Virus record (IMG/VR): IMGVR_UViG_3300037245_001361
Location: 1 to 64,000 of that record
Source: a virus
Length of the DNA: 64,000 nucleotides
Reading direction: 5' to 3' (one strand)
Both the position numbers and the translations under genes were made by a program. Below are positions 49,956 to 59,260 of the stretch, in pieces. Below the pieces are notes generated by a model. It had not been told where the DNA came from and searched no databases. It saw only the letters and a list, made by a program, of their open reading frames with translations. Each line of letters begins with the position of its first letter. The stretch's first letter is position 1.

Positions 49956-52900
49956 TTACATTCTGTTTGATGGTCTGTAATGAGTTACTAAATTAGTAAT
50001 TCTATCATTATATTCCTGATTATTTTTTAATTCAAAGGTCATAAGCATGTGCTTACCTCTCATTCTATCTTTTTGAGTTTTAGACCTTAAAGGAAATCTT
50101 AAAATATCTTCTAAGTATTTCTTTCGGTTATCACTTGCCATATCAATAAAATGAAACTGAGAATCAGTATTCATTAAAAAAGTATTTAAGTGATCACTAA
50201 AATCTTTATTACAATTAACTCTTAAAGAATCAAATGCTTTCGCAATCATCTGAGCTTCATTTACCGAAATTTCTAAAACAGATTTGTTAGAGAAAGATGG
50301 GAAATCAGATTTCTTACCCATATCGTGAACAAGAATTTCATTGTCAGCAGAATATCCCGTATAAGAATCATTTGATAATACCAAAAACTTAGTACTTATA
50401 TAATGAGATGGCTTATAAGAATGAAACCCAGAAAAGAAATTTCCAATTTCACTATAAGTAATAGTATTTACTTCGGGAGTTACATCATTGTTTTCAACTT
50501 CTGCATAAGACCAAGCATCTTCAATACTGTGTCTCCAAAATTTATAATACTTTTCATTCTCTAAAGAAGCCAATAAAGTATTAACACCTGCATCGTGATT
50601 GAAAACATTAACATCTCCACCTTTAATTTTTAAATAGAAAATGAAGTTTTCGTTAACACCAATAGATTGATTTCCAACAGGAAGCAATATTCCATTATTA
50701 GGTTGCAAATCATAATCCCAAGCTATTATTGCTGTTTGATTATGCTCAACAACACCACTAACATAGGCTTTTCCTTGACCAGTTCTTGACCTTATGACAA
50801 TATCTGTATTTACATTTGGAGTAGATATTCTTCTATCTCTAACAAACGTAAACAAAGCTTCGTTATTTCCGTAATCAAAAGTTCCATGAATACCATTTCC
50901 ATTAGCAGGACTATCGTGGTCCTCAAACAATGGTAACTCATATTCTAAAAATTGATGAACACCTTTTATATCAGACAATGGATTTTTTCCATCTTGTGCA
51001 AACTTCATTATCTTTCTCTTGTTCACATCAATCCAATAAGCTGCGGTATCTGACTTGAATAAACTCCATTGATGTTGATTACCATATTCAGTAGAAACGT
51101 AATCTACACCATCTAATTTATCCCCTATACCCGTACTTAAAGTTCCTCCTTGTTGAGATTCAAGTAATGCTCTATCTGAAGCTCTTAATCTTCCAAATGC
51201 TCCAATCTGCCAAGAGTAAATTTGATTCATTAAATATAATGAACTTGTTATTTCTCCGTAGGATCCGTTCAAATCTTTAAAGTCATTTACTTGAAATAGT
51301 CTCCAATTATCTACAGTATCTCCATAAACTTTCTCTCTCGTATATCTCCATCTTACTGGATATAAAGTATTGTCAATAAAATTTAAAGGTTTAGGATTGA
51401 AAAACAATAACAGTTCTTCAAAAGCTAATACAGAATTTAAATCAAATTCCTCAACCAAAGAAGAAACACCACTATACAAACCTCTATTTAGATGACTGTA
51501 TTGAGCACCAAACCATTTAGGACCTATATTATCAAAAGTAGCAGAAGGCTTACTTGGTGCCTCTCTTAATGCGTGGTTAAACTCATATTCAAAAGGGAAT
51601 ACACAACCAACAGAGAAAGCATTTTTATCTTTATCTTCTGTATCTTCAGTGTACTGAGGATATAATCTTAAAAAACTATGGTAATCTAAATAACAATCTC
51701 CACCAAAAACTTCAATACCATTAAATATTAAATCACTTGGCATTCCTTGAGCATTAAAAGTTAAATTATTTATAGGCTGAAAATGTCCAGTACCTATAAA
51801 AATAGATTGCTCTAAAGAACTTAATGTTAATCCACCGTAAGGATTTGGATTTGGTCTTCTATAATTAGCTATAAAACTACCACCTCTACCAAATTGGTTA
51901 TTCATAGAACCACCATCATCATTAAAAGCTCTATTAGGACCAGATGAATTATAAAATGGAGCATAAACACCATTTGTAGGACTGTTTCTATTACCATTGA
52001 AATTACCGTGCTTTAGAAAAATAGAATTACTCTTTCCATGCGCATCTTGGTCTTCGCCTCCTGTTTGATTTTGAATCTGACAATTGTTATTTAATCGAGT
52101 AGTTAAATCCCAATCAGGAATAAAATCTCCTAAACCAACCTTGTCAGCAAAATCAATACTTCCCAACTCAGCCATATACTGAGGATAAGGATCTGCAGAA
52201 CCCGAAGCTTCATTAGTTAAATCTCCATTATGGAAATTATTCTTTGAATAATAAAACTTACTATAGTGTCTCCAAGAACCAATTGCTTTCCAAGCATCTT
52301 CATCCCAACAACCACCAACTAAAGTCATCTTATCTTGTGTCTGTAGAGATGGGAAGTTAGTACTGCCAAAATCAATAGCAGGTGCATAAAAAACAGAAAC
52401 ATTAGACCTCATCCTATATCTTTCATTAGGACTTGCGTGAGTTTCAAAAGGAATATCACCCCCTCCTGGCTTCTCAATGTTTGCTATTCCCGAAGTAGGA
52501 ATTGGAATGTGAGGATATGGTTGATTGAAATCAGCTATTCTCTGAGCAGTAGTAGGATTAGGCTCTATAATAGAACCATCTTTATCATCAACAATACTAA
52601 CACAAGGCATTATTAAACCCTGCAATAAAATACTTGAATCTCTTTTTACCCTTACAATTTTAAATCCTCCTGCCAAATTACCAAGAGATGAAAGGTCAAT
52701 ACCACTAAATTCTACTCCCATTATTTTAATATGGGAAACTTGTCTTAGATTCTCAGATTGAGAACCAGGAGTATTTCCAACATCTCCAACAAGAACTTTA
52801 TTATCTCTCAATGATACATCATTGAAATTATTAGTAGGCCAAGCTTTTTGAGGAAGAACACCGTTATCACTAACTATCCCCCCATCAGCCTTAACTCTAT

Positions 52901-54338
52901 TCCAACTGTAAATATCTTCTGATTGATTTGGGAAATTAAAATCACATAAATGAAATGCAAAGGATTCAAAGCCTAACTTATCATAAATAACTAAAGCATA
53001 CCTATATGTTTCCCCCCTAAAGTGAGCAGCATATAAATGGTCTATTTGAGTTCCTTTATAATTTACATAATCATTATTGATAGTATAATCCTCAACACCT
53101 CCAGCAGCATCGTGAAGCTTCATCTGAGTAATACCATTTCTCGGCTTCTGATTAGTTATAGGTAGTTTTTGTTTATTATCATTATTGTTGAGGTTTTCAT
53201 CAGACCTCATATCTTTAAAGATAGGCTTTACAACAAGATTTTGAAGTATAGGTTCTAAATCAGGAACACTAATAAAATTCTCTTTGACGTTTCCAAAATA
53301 TAATGTAGAATCTTTTATATTCAAAGTCTTAGCAGCTACAATACCACTAAACAATTCTGTAAGTTCTTCAGGAAGTAAAGGTTCTCCACTATTAGAAACG
53401 TGGTCAAACTCCATTACATCACTTGAAATATTAGTTTGAAGGAATATGTTTGTACTATTTATTGAAGTTGAATTTTTTGAGTAAGCATAAGCAACTCTAA
53501 TTCTATCAAATCTTTCATCAATTCCTTTTATCTGTATTCTGTTACCTTTAGAAGATTCTATTCCAGATCCTCCCATTTCGTAATCATTCCAATTTGTGTT
53601 ACTAACATCATCAGAAGAAACAAATACCCTTCTTGATAATGGATACCAAGGAGTATTATATCCCGATTCAGTTCCCAAACTGTAAGAATATTGATAGACA
53701 CCTGTTAAAAGACTTCCACCTACATTCATAACATACTTAATCAACCCCATACTAAACTCTGATTGAGTATTCATAGCGTGAACAGATATGTTGTCAGCAG
53801 AATAAGCGTTAACATCTGATTGAGGAAGTCCTAATGTTTCATCAAAAGAAAATGTAATAGTTCTTGGCTGATTACTATCAGGCTCAACACCATCTATCCA
53901 ATAACCTCTAATCATTTTAGGATTCTCAAATACGAACCTTGCCTCAATCTGATTATAAGTATGGAAATTTAATTTATCTCCATTCGGGTCATCTTGGTCA
54001 TTGAACAATGTTTTATACGAACCAACTCCAGCTTCATCAATAGATAGTAAACCTATTTCTGAATTTCCATTAAGTTCATCTGCAGAAAATAAAAGAACAA
54101 TATTATTGTTTCCGGTATTACCCATTGCAATATATTTATTCCCATCAGTTCCACCTCTTGCCTCAATCTTGAAAGATACTTTACTTCCATTTTCAGTTTG
54201 CCAAGAGTGAGTTCCATCTTTATTAAATATAGTTCTTCCATTCATAGAAAATCTATAAGTAGAAGCCCTGCTATTCAACACATCATTATCAAAAGTCATT
54301 CCCTCGTTAAAGGTATTTACGGTCTTGTTCCCTTGCAT
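49956..54338 (-). CDS. Tail stabilisation/muzzle-type protein, 1460 aa
   Basis: A very large beta-rich protein beginning NKTVNTFNEGMTFDNDVLN and YRFSMNGRTIFNKDG, which I recognise as the start of the crAss-like tail stabilisation family. It is directly downstream of the tail tubular gene, as expected. Cysteines are few and no enzymatic motif is seen. In related virions this protein forms the distal tail barrel (muzzle) closing the channel before ejection. Long for the class but consistent. Confidence 0.85.
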   Translation of the reverse strand: MQGNKTVNTFNEGMTFDNDVLNSRASTYRFSMNGRTIFNKDGTHSWQTENGSKVSFKIEARGGTDGNKYIAMGNTGNNNIVLLFSADELNGNSEIGLLSIDEAGVGSYKTLFNDQDDPNGDKLNFHTYNQIEARFVFENPKMIRGYWIDGVEPDSNQPRTITFSFDETLGLPQSDVNAYSADNISVHAMNTQSEFSMGLIKYVMNVGGSLLTGVYQYSYSLGTESGYNTPWYPLSRRVFVSSDDVSNTNWNDYEMGGSGIESSKGNRIQIKGIDERFDRIRVAYAYSKNSTSINSTNIFLQTNISSDVMEFDHVSNSGEPLLPEELTELFSGIVAAKTLNIKDSTLYFGNVKENFISVPDLEPILQNLVVKPIFKDMRSDENLNNNDNKQKLPITNQKPRNGITQMKLHDAAGGVEDYTINNDYVNYKGTQIDHLYAAHFRGETYRYALVIYDKLGFESFAFHLCDFNFPNQSEDIYSWNRVKADGGIVSDNGVLPQKAWPTNNFNDVSLRDNKVLVGDVGNTPGSQSENLRQVSHIKIMGVEFSGIDLSSLGNLAGGFKIVRVKRDSSILLQGLIMPCVSIVDDKDGSIIEPNPTTAQRIADFNQPYPHIPIPTSGIANIEKPGGGDIPFETHASPNERYRMRSNVSVFYAPAIDFGSTNFPSLQTQDKMTLVGGCWDEDAWKAIGSWRHYSKFYYSKNNFHNGDLTNEASGSADPYPQYMAELGSIDFADKVGLGDFIPDWDLTTRLNNNCQIQNQTGGEDQDAHGKSNSIFLKHGNFNGNRNSPTNGVYAPFYNSSGPNRAFNDDGGSMNNQFGRGGSFIANYRRPNPNPYGGLTLSSLEQSIFIGTGHFQPINNLTFNAQGMPSDLIFNGIEVFGGDCYLDYHSFLRLYPQYTEDTEDKDKNAFSVGCVFPFEYEFNHALREAPSKPSATFDNIGPKWFGAQYSHLNRGLYSGVSSLVEEFDLNSVLAFEELLLFFNPKPLNFIDNTLYPVRWRYTREKVYGDTVDNWRLFQVNDFKDLNGSYGEITSSLYLMNQIYSWQIGAFGRLRASDRALLESQQGGTLSTGIGDKLDGVDYVSTEYGNQHQWSLFKSDTAAYWIDVNKRKIMKFAQDGKNPLSDIKGVHQFLEYELPLFEDHDSPANGNGIHGTFDYGNNEALFTFVRDRRISTPNVNTDIVIRSRTGQGKAYVSGVVEHNQTAIIAWDYDLQPNNGILLPVGNQSIGVNENFIFYLKIKGGDVNVFNHDAGVNTLLASLENEKYYKFWRHSIEDAWSYAEVENNDVTPEVNTITYSEIGNFFSGFHSYKPSHYISTKFLVLSNDSYTGYSADNEILVHDMGKKSDFPSFSNKSVLEISVNEAQMIAKAFDSLRVNCNKDFSDHLNTFLMNTDSQFHFIDMASDNRKKYLEDILRFPLRSKTQKDRMRGKHMLMTFELKNNQEYNDRITNLVTHYRPSNRM

Positions 54339-54340
54339 AA

Positions 54341-55531
54341 TTAGAAAATTTCTTTAGTAGGTGGAGGCATCAATTGCATCCATCTATTTGATAAGTATTT
54401 TAATTCTTCGCTATTTGGCATTTCATCATCCCCACGAGCTTGACCACACAACCAGTACCATCTTTTTTCTAATTTATCATGGACATGTTGAGCCAATTTG
54501 CCTTCGTAATAAGATACAGACTTGTGCATAAACATAATGTAATGCGTAACAGCATCTTCGTGTTCAGCAGCAATCAAAGGCCAACCTTCTTCATCTAAAT
54601 CAATACCCATATAAGATATGGCAACCCTTTCGTTATCACGAACATTGAAGTTAATACAACCATTGTCTATAGAGAATACAGATTCGTTTGGAGCAAAATC
54701 ATAACCATAACCATAGCCATAACCATTAATAGTTCCCCCACCTCCTTGTGCATTTATTCCAGTATTAGATTTTGCTACACTTGAATCAGCCAAATTGTTA
54801 GAAGTAAGCCTTAAATTGTCAGTTGAAGAACCAACATTAATAGTGTCTTTTTTAGGTGGAACTCTTTTCTGAACAACACACTCACTAAGTGTTCCCGTTG
54901 CACTGTCAGTATATAGAGTAATGTTGAAATTAACATCAGGATTATCTCCCGTAACATTAAATCTTTGAGTTCCAAAATTTGAAGAGTAACCAATATTATT
55001 TATTGCATTGATCTGATTACTTATAGATTCTGCAATTGAATCAAGAGTGTCACCATTCTGAACAATATAGCTAAAACTATTTGTTGCAGTATTACCACAA
55101 TTATTAGATGTAAATGTTACAACGATAACATCTGTAGTAGCAAATACACCTCCAAGTAAAATATCAACAGATAATGGAACACCAGGACTACAAGTTTGAA
55201 CTTGACCTCCAATGAACCCACTACTAACAACTTCTTCTCCACCAAGCTTAGGGCCTTTATTAAACATTCTAAAAGAACGTTTAGTTACATCAATAGTTCT
55301 ATTCCCATACTTTAAAGCGTGTAAGTAAATGAAGTTTGGTGGTAGTGCGGCTTTTCGATTATGAATTACTAATTCACATTCATGTCTTTTATAAGATTGT
55401 TCTGAGCCAATTTTGTTTTCAGCCTCACAAGCCCAACGAGCGAAATCATCTTTAATGTTATTAGTATCAGTGATTCTAAGGTTTCCAATAACATTACCTA
55501 TAATTTGATTTAATGATACTTTATTTCCCAT
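54341..55531 (-). CDS. Tail tubular protein, P22 gp4-like, 396 aa
   Basis: N-terminal helical region with VSLNQIIGNVIGNLRI and WACEAENKIGSEQSY, typical of crAss-like tail tubular proteins, which share ancestry with P22 gp4-type head completion proteins. An inserted region of about residues 100-270 (Thr/Asn/Gly-rich, with a GYGYGYGYD repeat) may be a surface domain. The C-terminus is helical (YIMFMHKSVSYYEGKLAQH). It forms the tail ring attached below the portal and neck. Confidence 0.85.
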   Translation of the reverse strand: MGNKVSLNQIIGNVIGNLRITDTNNIKDDFARWACEAENKIGSEQSYKRHECELVIHNRKAALPPNFIYLHALKYGNRTIDVTKRSFRMFNKGPKLGGEEVVSSGFIGGQVQTCSPGVPLSVDILLGGVFATTDVIVVTFTSNNCGNTATNSFSYIVQNGDTLDSIAESISNQINAINNIGYSSNFGTQRFNVTGDNPDVNFNITLYTDSATGTLSECVVQKRVPPKKDTINVGSSTDNLRLTSNNLADSSVAKSNTGINAQGGGGTINGYGYGYGYDFAPNESVFSIDNGCINFNVRDNERVAISYMGIDLDEEGWPLIAAEHEDAVTHYIMFMHKSVSYYEGKLAQHVHDKLEKRWYWLCGQARGDDEMPNSEELKYLSNRWMQLMPPPTKEIF

Positions 55532-55532
55532 T

Positions 55533-56048
55533 TTATTTTATTTGATGTATGTATGTATTCGATGCGTTTCTTCCATAATCATTTAGAGAATAATCTAAAT
55601 AATCGAAGCCTTCACCTACCTTTACCATGTATTGAATCTTGTATTTTAAGTCAATATGAAATCTATACTGTCTTAACTTTTTTGGTGCATCCCAAAATAC
55701 AAAATACCAATAACCAAAACTTGTTTTTAACTTAATTTTTTTTCTAACTAACTCCCCTTGTTCGTCTTTATAAAAAGCAATTTTTGTAGGATTATATCTT
55801 ACACATTTTGTTTTTACAACATTAAGTATTCCAAATTTATTTAAAAGGGTAACACTATACCCATCAACTAACTCTTTGAAAGCAATAGTAAAATATGTTC
55901 TAATAACTTTACTAAAAACTCTCCAAGTAATTCTTTTCATCTTAGAAACTCCTATTGGAAATTCTTTCAATCCTTTATCAATCCCATCTTTCGATTCCTC
56001 AAATACACCATAAAGCGTATATCGACCATGATTATCTAAGCTTTTCAT
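55533..56048 (-). CDS. Neck/ring-region protein, 171 aa
   Basis: A basic, aromatic-rich, single-domain protein (GYWYFVFWDAPKKLRQYRFHI) that overlaps the upstream gene by 17 bases and ends two bases before the tail tubular gene. Conserved-size small proteins at this place in crAss-like phages belong to the neck or ring stack. Functional assignment rests on order. Confidence 0.6.
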   Translation of the reverse strand: MKSLDNHGRYTLYGVFEESKDGIDKGLKEFPIGVSKMKRITWRVFSKVIRTYFTIAFKELVDGYSVTLLNKFGILNVVKTKCVRYNPTKIAFYKDEQGELVRKKIKLKTSFGYWYFVFWDAPKKLRQYRFHIDLKYKIQYMVKVGEGFDYLDYSLNDYGRNASNTYIHQIK

Positions 56049-56733
56049 TATCCTTACGAGCGTTATTCATTTCATCATTTACAGCTTGCTCAGTCCAGCC
56101 TAACTCATTAGTAAGTATTTTCTTAAGCACGTATTCATATAACCTCGCAGGCATTGGATATGGAGTTGTTGCAGGGTCAAAACAAGTTGGTTCACAACCC
56201 TCTGATGAATATCCTACAACATCTTCAGGAGATTCAAATACTGCACGAATATTTACATACTCTAACATTATATCATTCCCAACAAGCATAAAATATAAAG
56301 TGTTTCCAATCAAATAACATCTACTTGACAATCCACCAAAACGAGTAGCAGCTTTATATTGTGCTACATTTGGATGATTAACAATTATTGAAGAAAGCTT
56401 ATCAATCTTTCCGACAAAGCCCAAAGCTCTTAAGTTTGGGAAATCAATTAACTTAGGTAATACAACTTTCTTAACAGTACAGCCCCATTCAACTTTAGGA
56501 CAATTGCTATCTGCCTTATCTACCTCAACCAAAGGAACAACACCTAAGTCTTGCATTAACTGAGGATCTATATCTTTTCCCCAATCAGTAGTTTCAAATA
56601 ATCCAGAAGCACGATAACCATTAATCCAAAATCTAATTTGCCTAATATTTAGCCTTTCATCATCAGAATTTCCTTGCCCTCCACGAGCAATATTTCTAAT
56701 GTTGTATGCGTAATGATTTAATGTATTTGCCAT
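56032..56733 (-). CDS. Neck/ring-region protein, 233 aa
   Basis: The N-terminal segment NTLNHYAYNIRNIARGGQGN followed by RQIRFWINGYRA resembles the start of conserved structural ring proteins of crAss-like phages. Contains several cysteines (CPKVEWGC; CEPTCFDP). It follows a terminator-like hairpin and leads the tail sub-operon. Function inferred from position and general pattern. Confidence 0.6.
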   Translation of the reverse strand: MANTLNHYAYNIRNIARGGQGNSDDERLNIRQIRFWINGYRASGLFETTDWGKDIDPQLMQDLGVVPLVEVDKADSNCPKVEWGCTVKKVVLPKLIDFPNLRALGFVGKIDKLSSIIVNHPNVAQYKAATRFGGLSSRCYLIGNTLYFMLVGNDIMLEYVNIRAVFESPEDVVGYSSEGCEPTCFDPATTPYPMPARLYEYVLKKILTNELGWTEQAVNDEMNNARKDNEKLR

Positions 56734-56747
56734 GATGTAAATTTAAT

Positions 56748-56782
56748 AAAAAAAGGGCAGCAGAAAATTCCACTGCCCTTTT
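56748..56782 (-). terminator. Terminator-like hairpin in the late arm
   Basis: On the minus strand AAAAGGGCAG pairs with CTGCCCTTTT and a run of T follows. It lies in the 68-base gap after the abundant structural gene at 56802-57491, so it may partly end transcription there. Confidence 0.7.
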
Positions 56783-56801
56783 AATGTTTTAAGACTATAT
56801 C

Positions 56802-57491
56802 TTAAGAGTTGATAAGTGTTGCTAAGTTAGCACCCTCACCAGCTGTTCCATACCAATACACCTCTTTACGAGTTGCACCAACAGAATCAATGAAAGGAAT
56901 TGCAGCCTCAGCATTGAAGTCAATTCTTACTGTATCGTAAGAAGCTAAGTTAATATCCTCAGCAGCTACACCTCTGTCAACTAAATCAGATGGCTGACCT
57001 TCTGAAACAACAGTAGAAGTTTGAACAGTAGCAACAGTACCAGCAGCACTATCAGTATATTCATATCCAACTAAAGCTCTTTTGTCATCACCTTTTTGAG
57101 TAACAGTTAATACACCTAAAGCACTTGTAGCCGAAGCATAAGGAGAAGTTGCTGAAACATCAGCACTTACTAATGCAGCAAATGCAGCAGCAATTGCAGT
57201 TACACTTGTAGCTCCTGCCTGAACAGTTAACTGATAAGATTTTCTCCATAATTGAGCAGACGTTCCATTAGAAGTCATTGTCAATCTGATTAAATCTCCA
57301 ACAGCATAAGTTCCTGCGAAAGTTGTTACTAATTTACCTGCAACACCAACTGCGGGTGCGATAAATAATGCTGAAATTAAATCAGCTTTTGCCACTTTGA
57401 AACTTGGTGATAAATCTACGATTCCACCTGTGTTTGCTGGAGTGTGACCCTCCGTTAAAATTGCAAAATAATTGCGTCCTGCTTTGTTCAT
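56802..57491 (-). CDS. Ala/Thr/Gly-rich structural protein, 229 aa
   Basis: Ala/Thr/Val-rich throughout (TSVTAIAAAFAALVSADVSAT), few charged residues, no membrane anchor: typical of an abundant virion beta protein such as head auxiliary or decoration protein. It has a promoter-like element upstream and a terminator downstream, both consistent with high expression. Specific role not proven. Confidence 0.6.
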   Translation of the reverse strand: MNKAGRNYFAILTEGHTPANTGGIVDLSPSFKVAKADLISALFIAPAVGVAGKLVTTFAGTYAVGDLIRLTMTSNGTSAQLWRKSYQLTVQAGATSVTAIAAAFAALVSADVSATSPYASATSALGVLTVTQKGDDKRALVGYEYTDSAAGTVATVQTSTVVSEGQPSDLVDRGVAAEDINLASYDTVRIDFNAEAAIPFIDSVGATRKEVYWYGTAGEGANLATLINS

Positions 57492-57515
57492 AATATAAAA
57501 ATTTGAAGGTTAATA

Positions 57516-57523
57516 CAAAATTA
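57516..57523 (-). promoter_or_regulatory. Possible Bacteroidota-type -7 element
   Basis: TAATTTTG followed by TATTAA (minus strand) matches TAnnTTTG, 24 bases before the ATG at 57491. The extended TTTGTATTAA recurs before the scaffold gene. No clear -33 box is seen. Confidence 0.35.
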
Positions 57524-57883
57524 TCTAAAAGTCATACGATTTCTCGTTTTGTTTCTACCTCTATGAAAAACAACCTTTTCAGACTTAGCTGGTTCTTCAT
57601 CATCATTTCCTTCATCATTAGAATCAGAATTATCCGTTTCATTTTTATCGGAATCATCTTCTTCTTCTGTAGTTTCATTTTCTATTGGAGCTTCCGCGCC
57701 ATTATCAATTACCTCTTCAATAGGCTCTATAGGATTTTCTTCTTGGAATTTAATCATAGCATCTATAATTTCTTCCTTCTTTAATCCTTTAGGATCTATC
57801 TTAGAATACAATTCAATTTTAGAAATATTAGGAACAGTTAAATCCATCAACTCTTCCTTTGTGTATATTTTATCTTTTGACAT
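57521..57883 (-). CDS. Acidic structural-region protein, 120 aa
   Basis: The first 50 residues form helices (KEELMDLTVPNISKIELYSKI, KKEEIIDAMIKFQEE) that resemble a SAP/HeH-type helix-extended-loop-helix, then a very acidic low-complexity tract (residues 60-100) and a basic end (RGRNKTRNR). Possibly a head assembly or DNA-contacting capsid protein. Not a known family to me. Confidence 0.5.
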   Translation of the reverse strand: MSKDKIYTKEELMDLTVPNISKIELYSKIDPKGLKKEEIIDAMIKFQEENPIEPIEEVIDNGAEAPIENETTEEEDDSDKNETDNSDSNDEGNDDEEPAKSEKVVFHRGRNKTRNRMTFR

Positions 57884-57888
57884 AATAA

Positions 57889-58527
57889 CTATTTTTGTTT
57901 ACTAATTTCGTTTTCCTGCATTTGATAATTTAACTGTTGTTCAGTTGTAGCCATCATTTTCCTAACTGCAATATTAACTATTTCTTCATGCGTAAATACT
58001 GGCATTTCAGAATTAACATTGTTTGAAGGATTTGATTCATCAAGCCTTACGTCTACGTGTCTTTTTAAGTACATTAGAACGTAGTTCAATGGAGCAGTGG
58101 TAGAAATTATAGAAGAAATATTATTCGTTCCATCATTCGTATCTGTATAAGAAGGAAATTCATTATCATTCAAATTGAATGGGTCTTTCTGATTTTCCGT
58201 AGTATCATCTAACTGAGTTGGAGGTATAGGATTCCATTCTGTTCCTGTTCCACATTTCTTAGGGAACTCTCCCTTTAAGCTAAGCGTGAACATATAGTCA
58301 GTGATGCTGCTTAAATTAACAACAGCACCACTTCCTATAGATTTTCTTACTAAAGGCTGTAAAGCCTTTCTTGACCTTTCGTTAACTTCAAAAGTCTCAT
58401 AGTAGTTTTCCTCGAACTCTGAATGGGCTAAATTCAAATACCTATCCTTTTGTTCTGAATTGAACCAAGGAGAATCAGCTTTATCTAAAAGCTCATCACA
58501 TAATTCGTGCATTTCTACTATATTCAT
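57889..58527 (-). CDS. Head-tail connector-like protein, 212 aa
   Basis: N-terminal helices (EMHELCDELLDKADSPWFNSEQ and KDRYLNLAHSEF) recall connector/adaptor proteins that begin with a two-helix packing domain, followed by a beta-rich part and a C-terminal helical tail (NIAVRKMMATTEQQLNYQMQ). Located between capsid and tail genes. Assignment is moderate and based on pattern and order. Confidence 0.55.
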   Translation of the reverse strand: MNIVEMHELCDELLDKADSPWFNSEQKDRYLNLAHSEFEENYYETFEVNERSRKALQPLVRKSIGSGAVVNLSSITDYMFTLSLKGEFPKKCGTGTEWNPIPPTQLDDTTENQKDPFNLNDNEFPSYTDTNDGTNNISSIISTTAPLNYVLMYLKRHVDVRLDESNPSNNVNSEMPVFTHEEIVNIAVRKMMATTEQQLNYQMQENEISKQK

Positions 58528-58530
58528 CTT

Positions 58531-59220
58531 TTACTTGTTAATCGTTTTCATCAAGTTAGGAATCATCTCATCATTCTCTTTCAGCCAAAGAACTGCAAAA
58601 GAAAAAGATGTTCCCATTAATTCACCATCATAGGTGTAACGTTTATTCTTACAAACAAATACTCCTTTTTCAACACCTTTTTTAATCAATGCTTTAATAT
58701 CTCTATCCTCATCTTCCCAAGCAGTTATTACCTCTTTTGGAGATACAGTAGCTTTCTCATAAAGAGAACGCTTAATAGATGATTCAGAAGAACCTGGCTT
58801 CACCGTAATCAATAAAACTCTTGCAAAATCTTTTGCTTCTTCAATTTTCAGTTTAGCGATAATTGCATCAGCAGTTGCAGCAAGTGTTCTTTTTTCTACG
58901 AAGTCATCAGCAGCTTCTTGATGGTCAACAATAATTAATGTAGGGTTGGCACCATCAACATATAAAGGGTGAAATTTTACTTGATTATAGAGAAGACGAT
59001 CACTCATCTCCTCCATATTCAAGTGTATTGTTCTTTGTACTCTTCTTACGATATGGTTTCCTTCCGCATCTACAAAAGGTCTTTTCTTACCGTTCTGTAA
59101 ATAATCTCGGACTACTATCGTTCCCGTTTTCTTAGGATTCTTAAGCCTAATTTCGACATGCCCTTTTGTTGGGGCACCCATTGCTAATTCCTTAACTTGT
59201 GTTTTATTCAAAGCTTCCAT
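58531..59220 (-). CDS. Structural protein downstream of capsid gene, 229 aa
   Basis: An alpha/beta protein with N-terminal strands (GHVEIRLKNPKKTGTIVVRD) and helical, Lys-rich C-terminus. It is the first gene after the major capsid gene in the late operon and may be a head accessory protein. No catalytic or known signature. Confidence 0.55.
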   Translation of the reverse strand: MEALNKTQVKELAMGAPTKGHVEIRLKNPKKTGTIVVRDYLQNGKKRPFVDAEGNHIVRRVQRTIHLNMEEMSDRLLYNQVKFHPLYVDGANPTLIIVDHQEAADDFVEKRTLAATADAIIAKLKIEEAKDFARVLLITVKPGSSESSIKRSLYEKATVSPKEVITAWEDEDRDIKALIKKGVEKGVFVCKNKRYTYDGELMGTSFSFAVLWLKENDEMIPNLMKTINK

Positions 59221-59260
59221 TTCTTTTTCTTTTTATCTAAGGGTTTATATAAATTTTAAT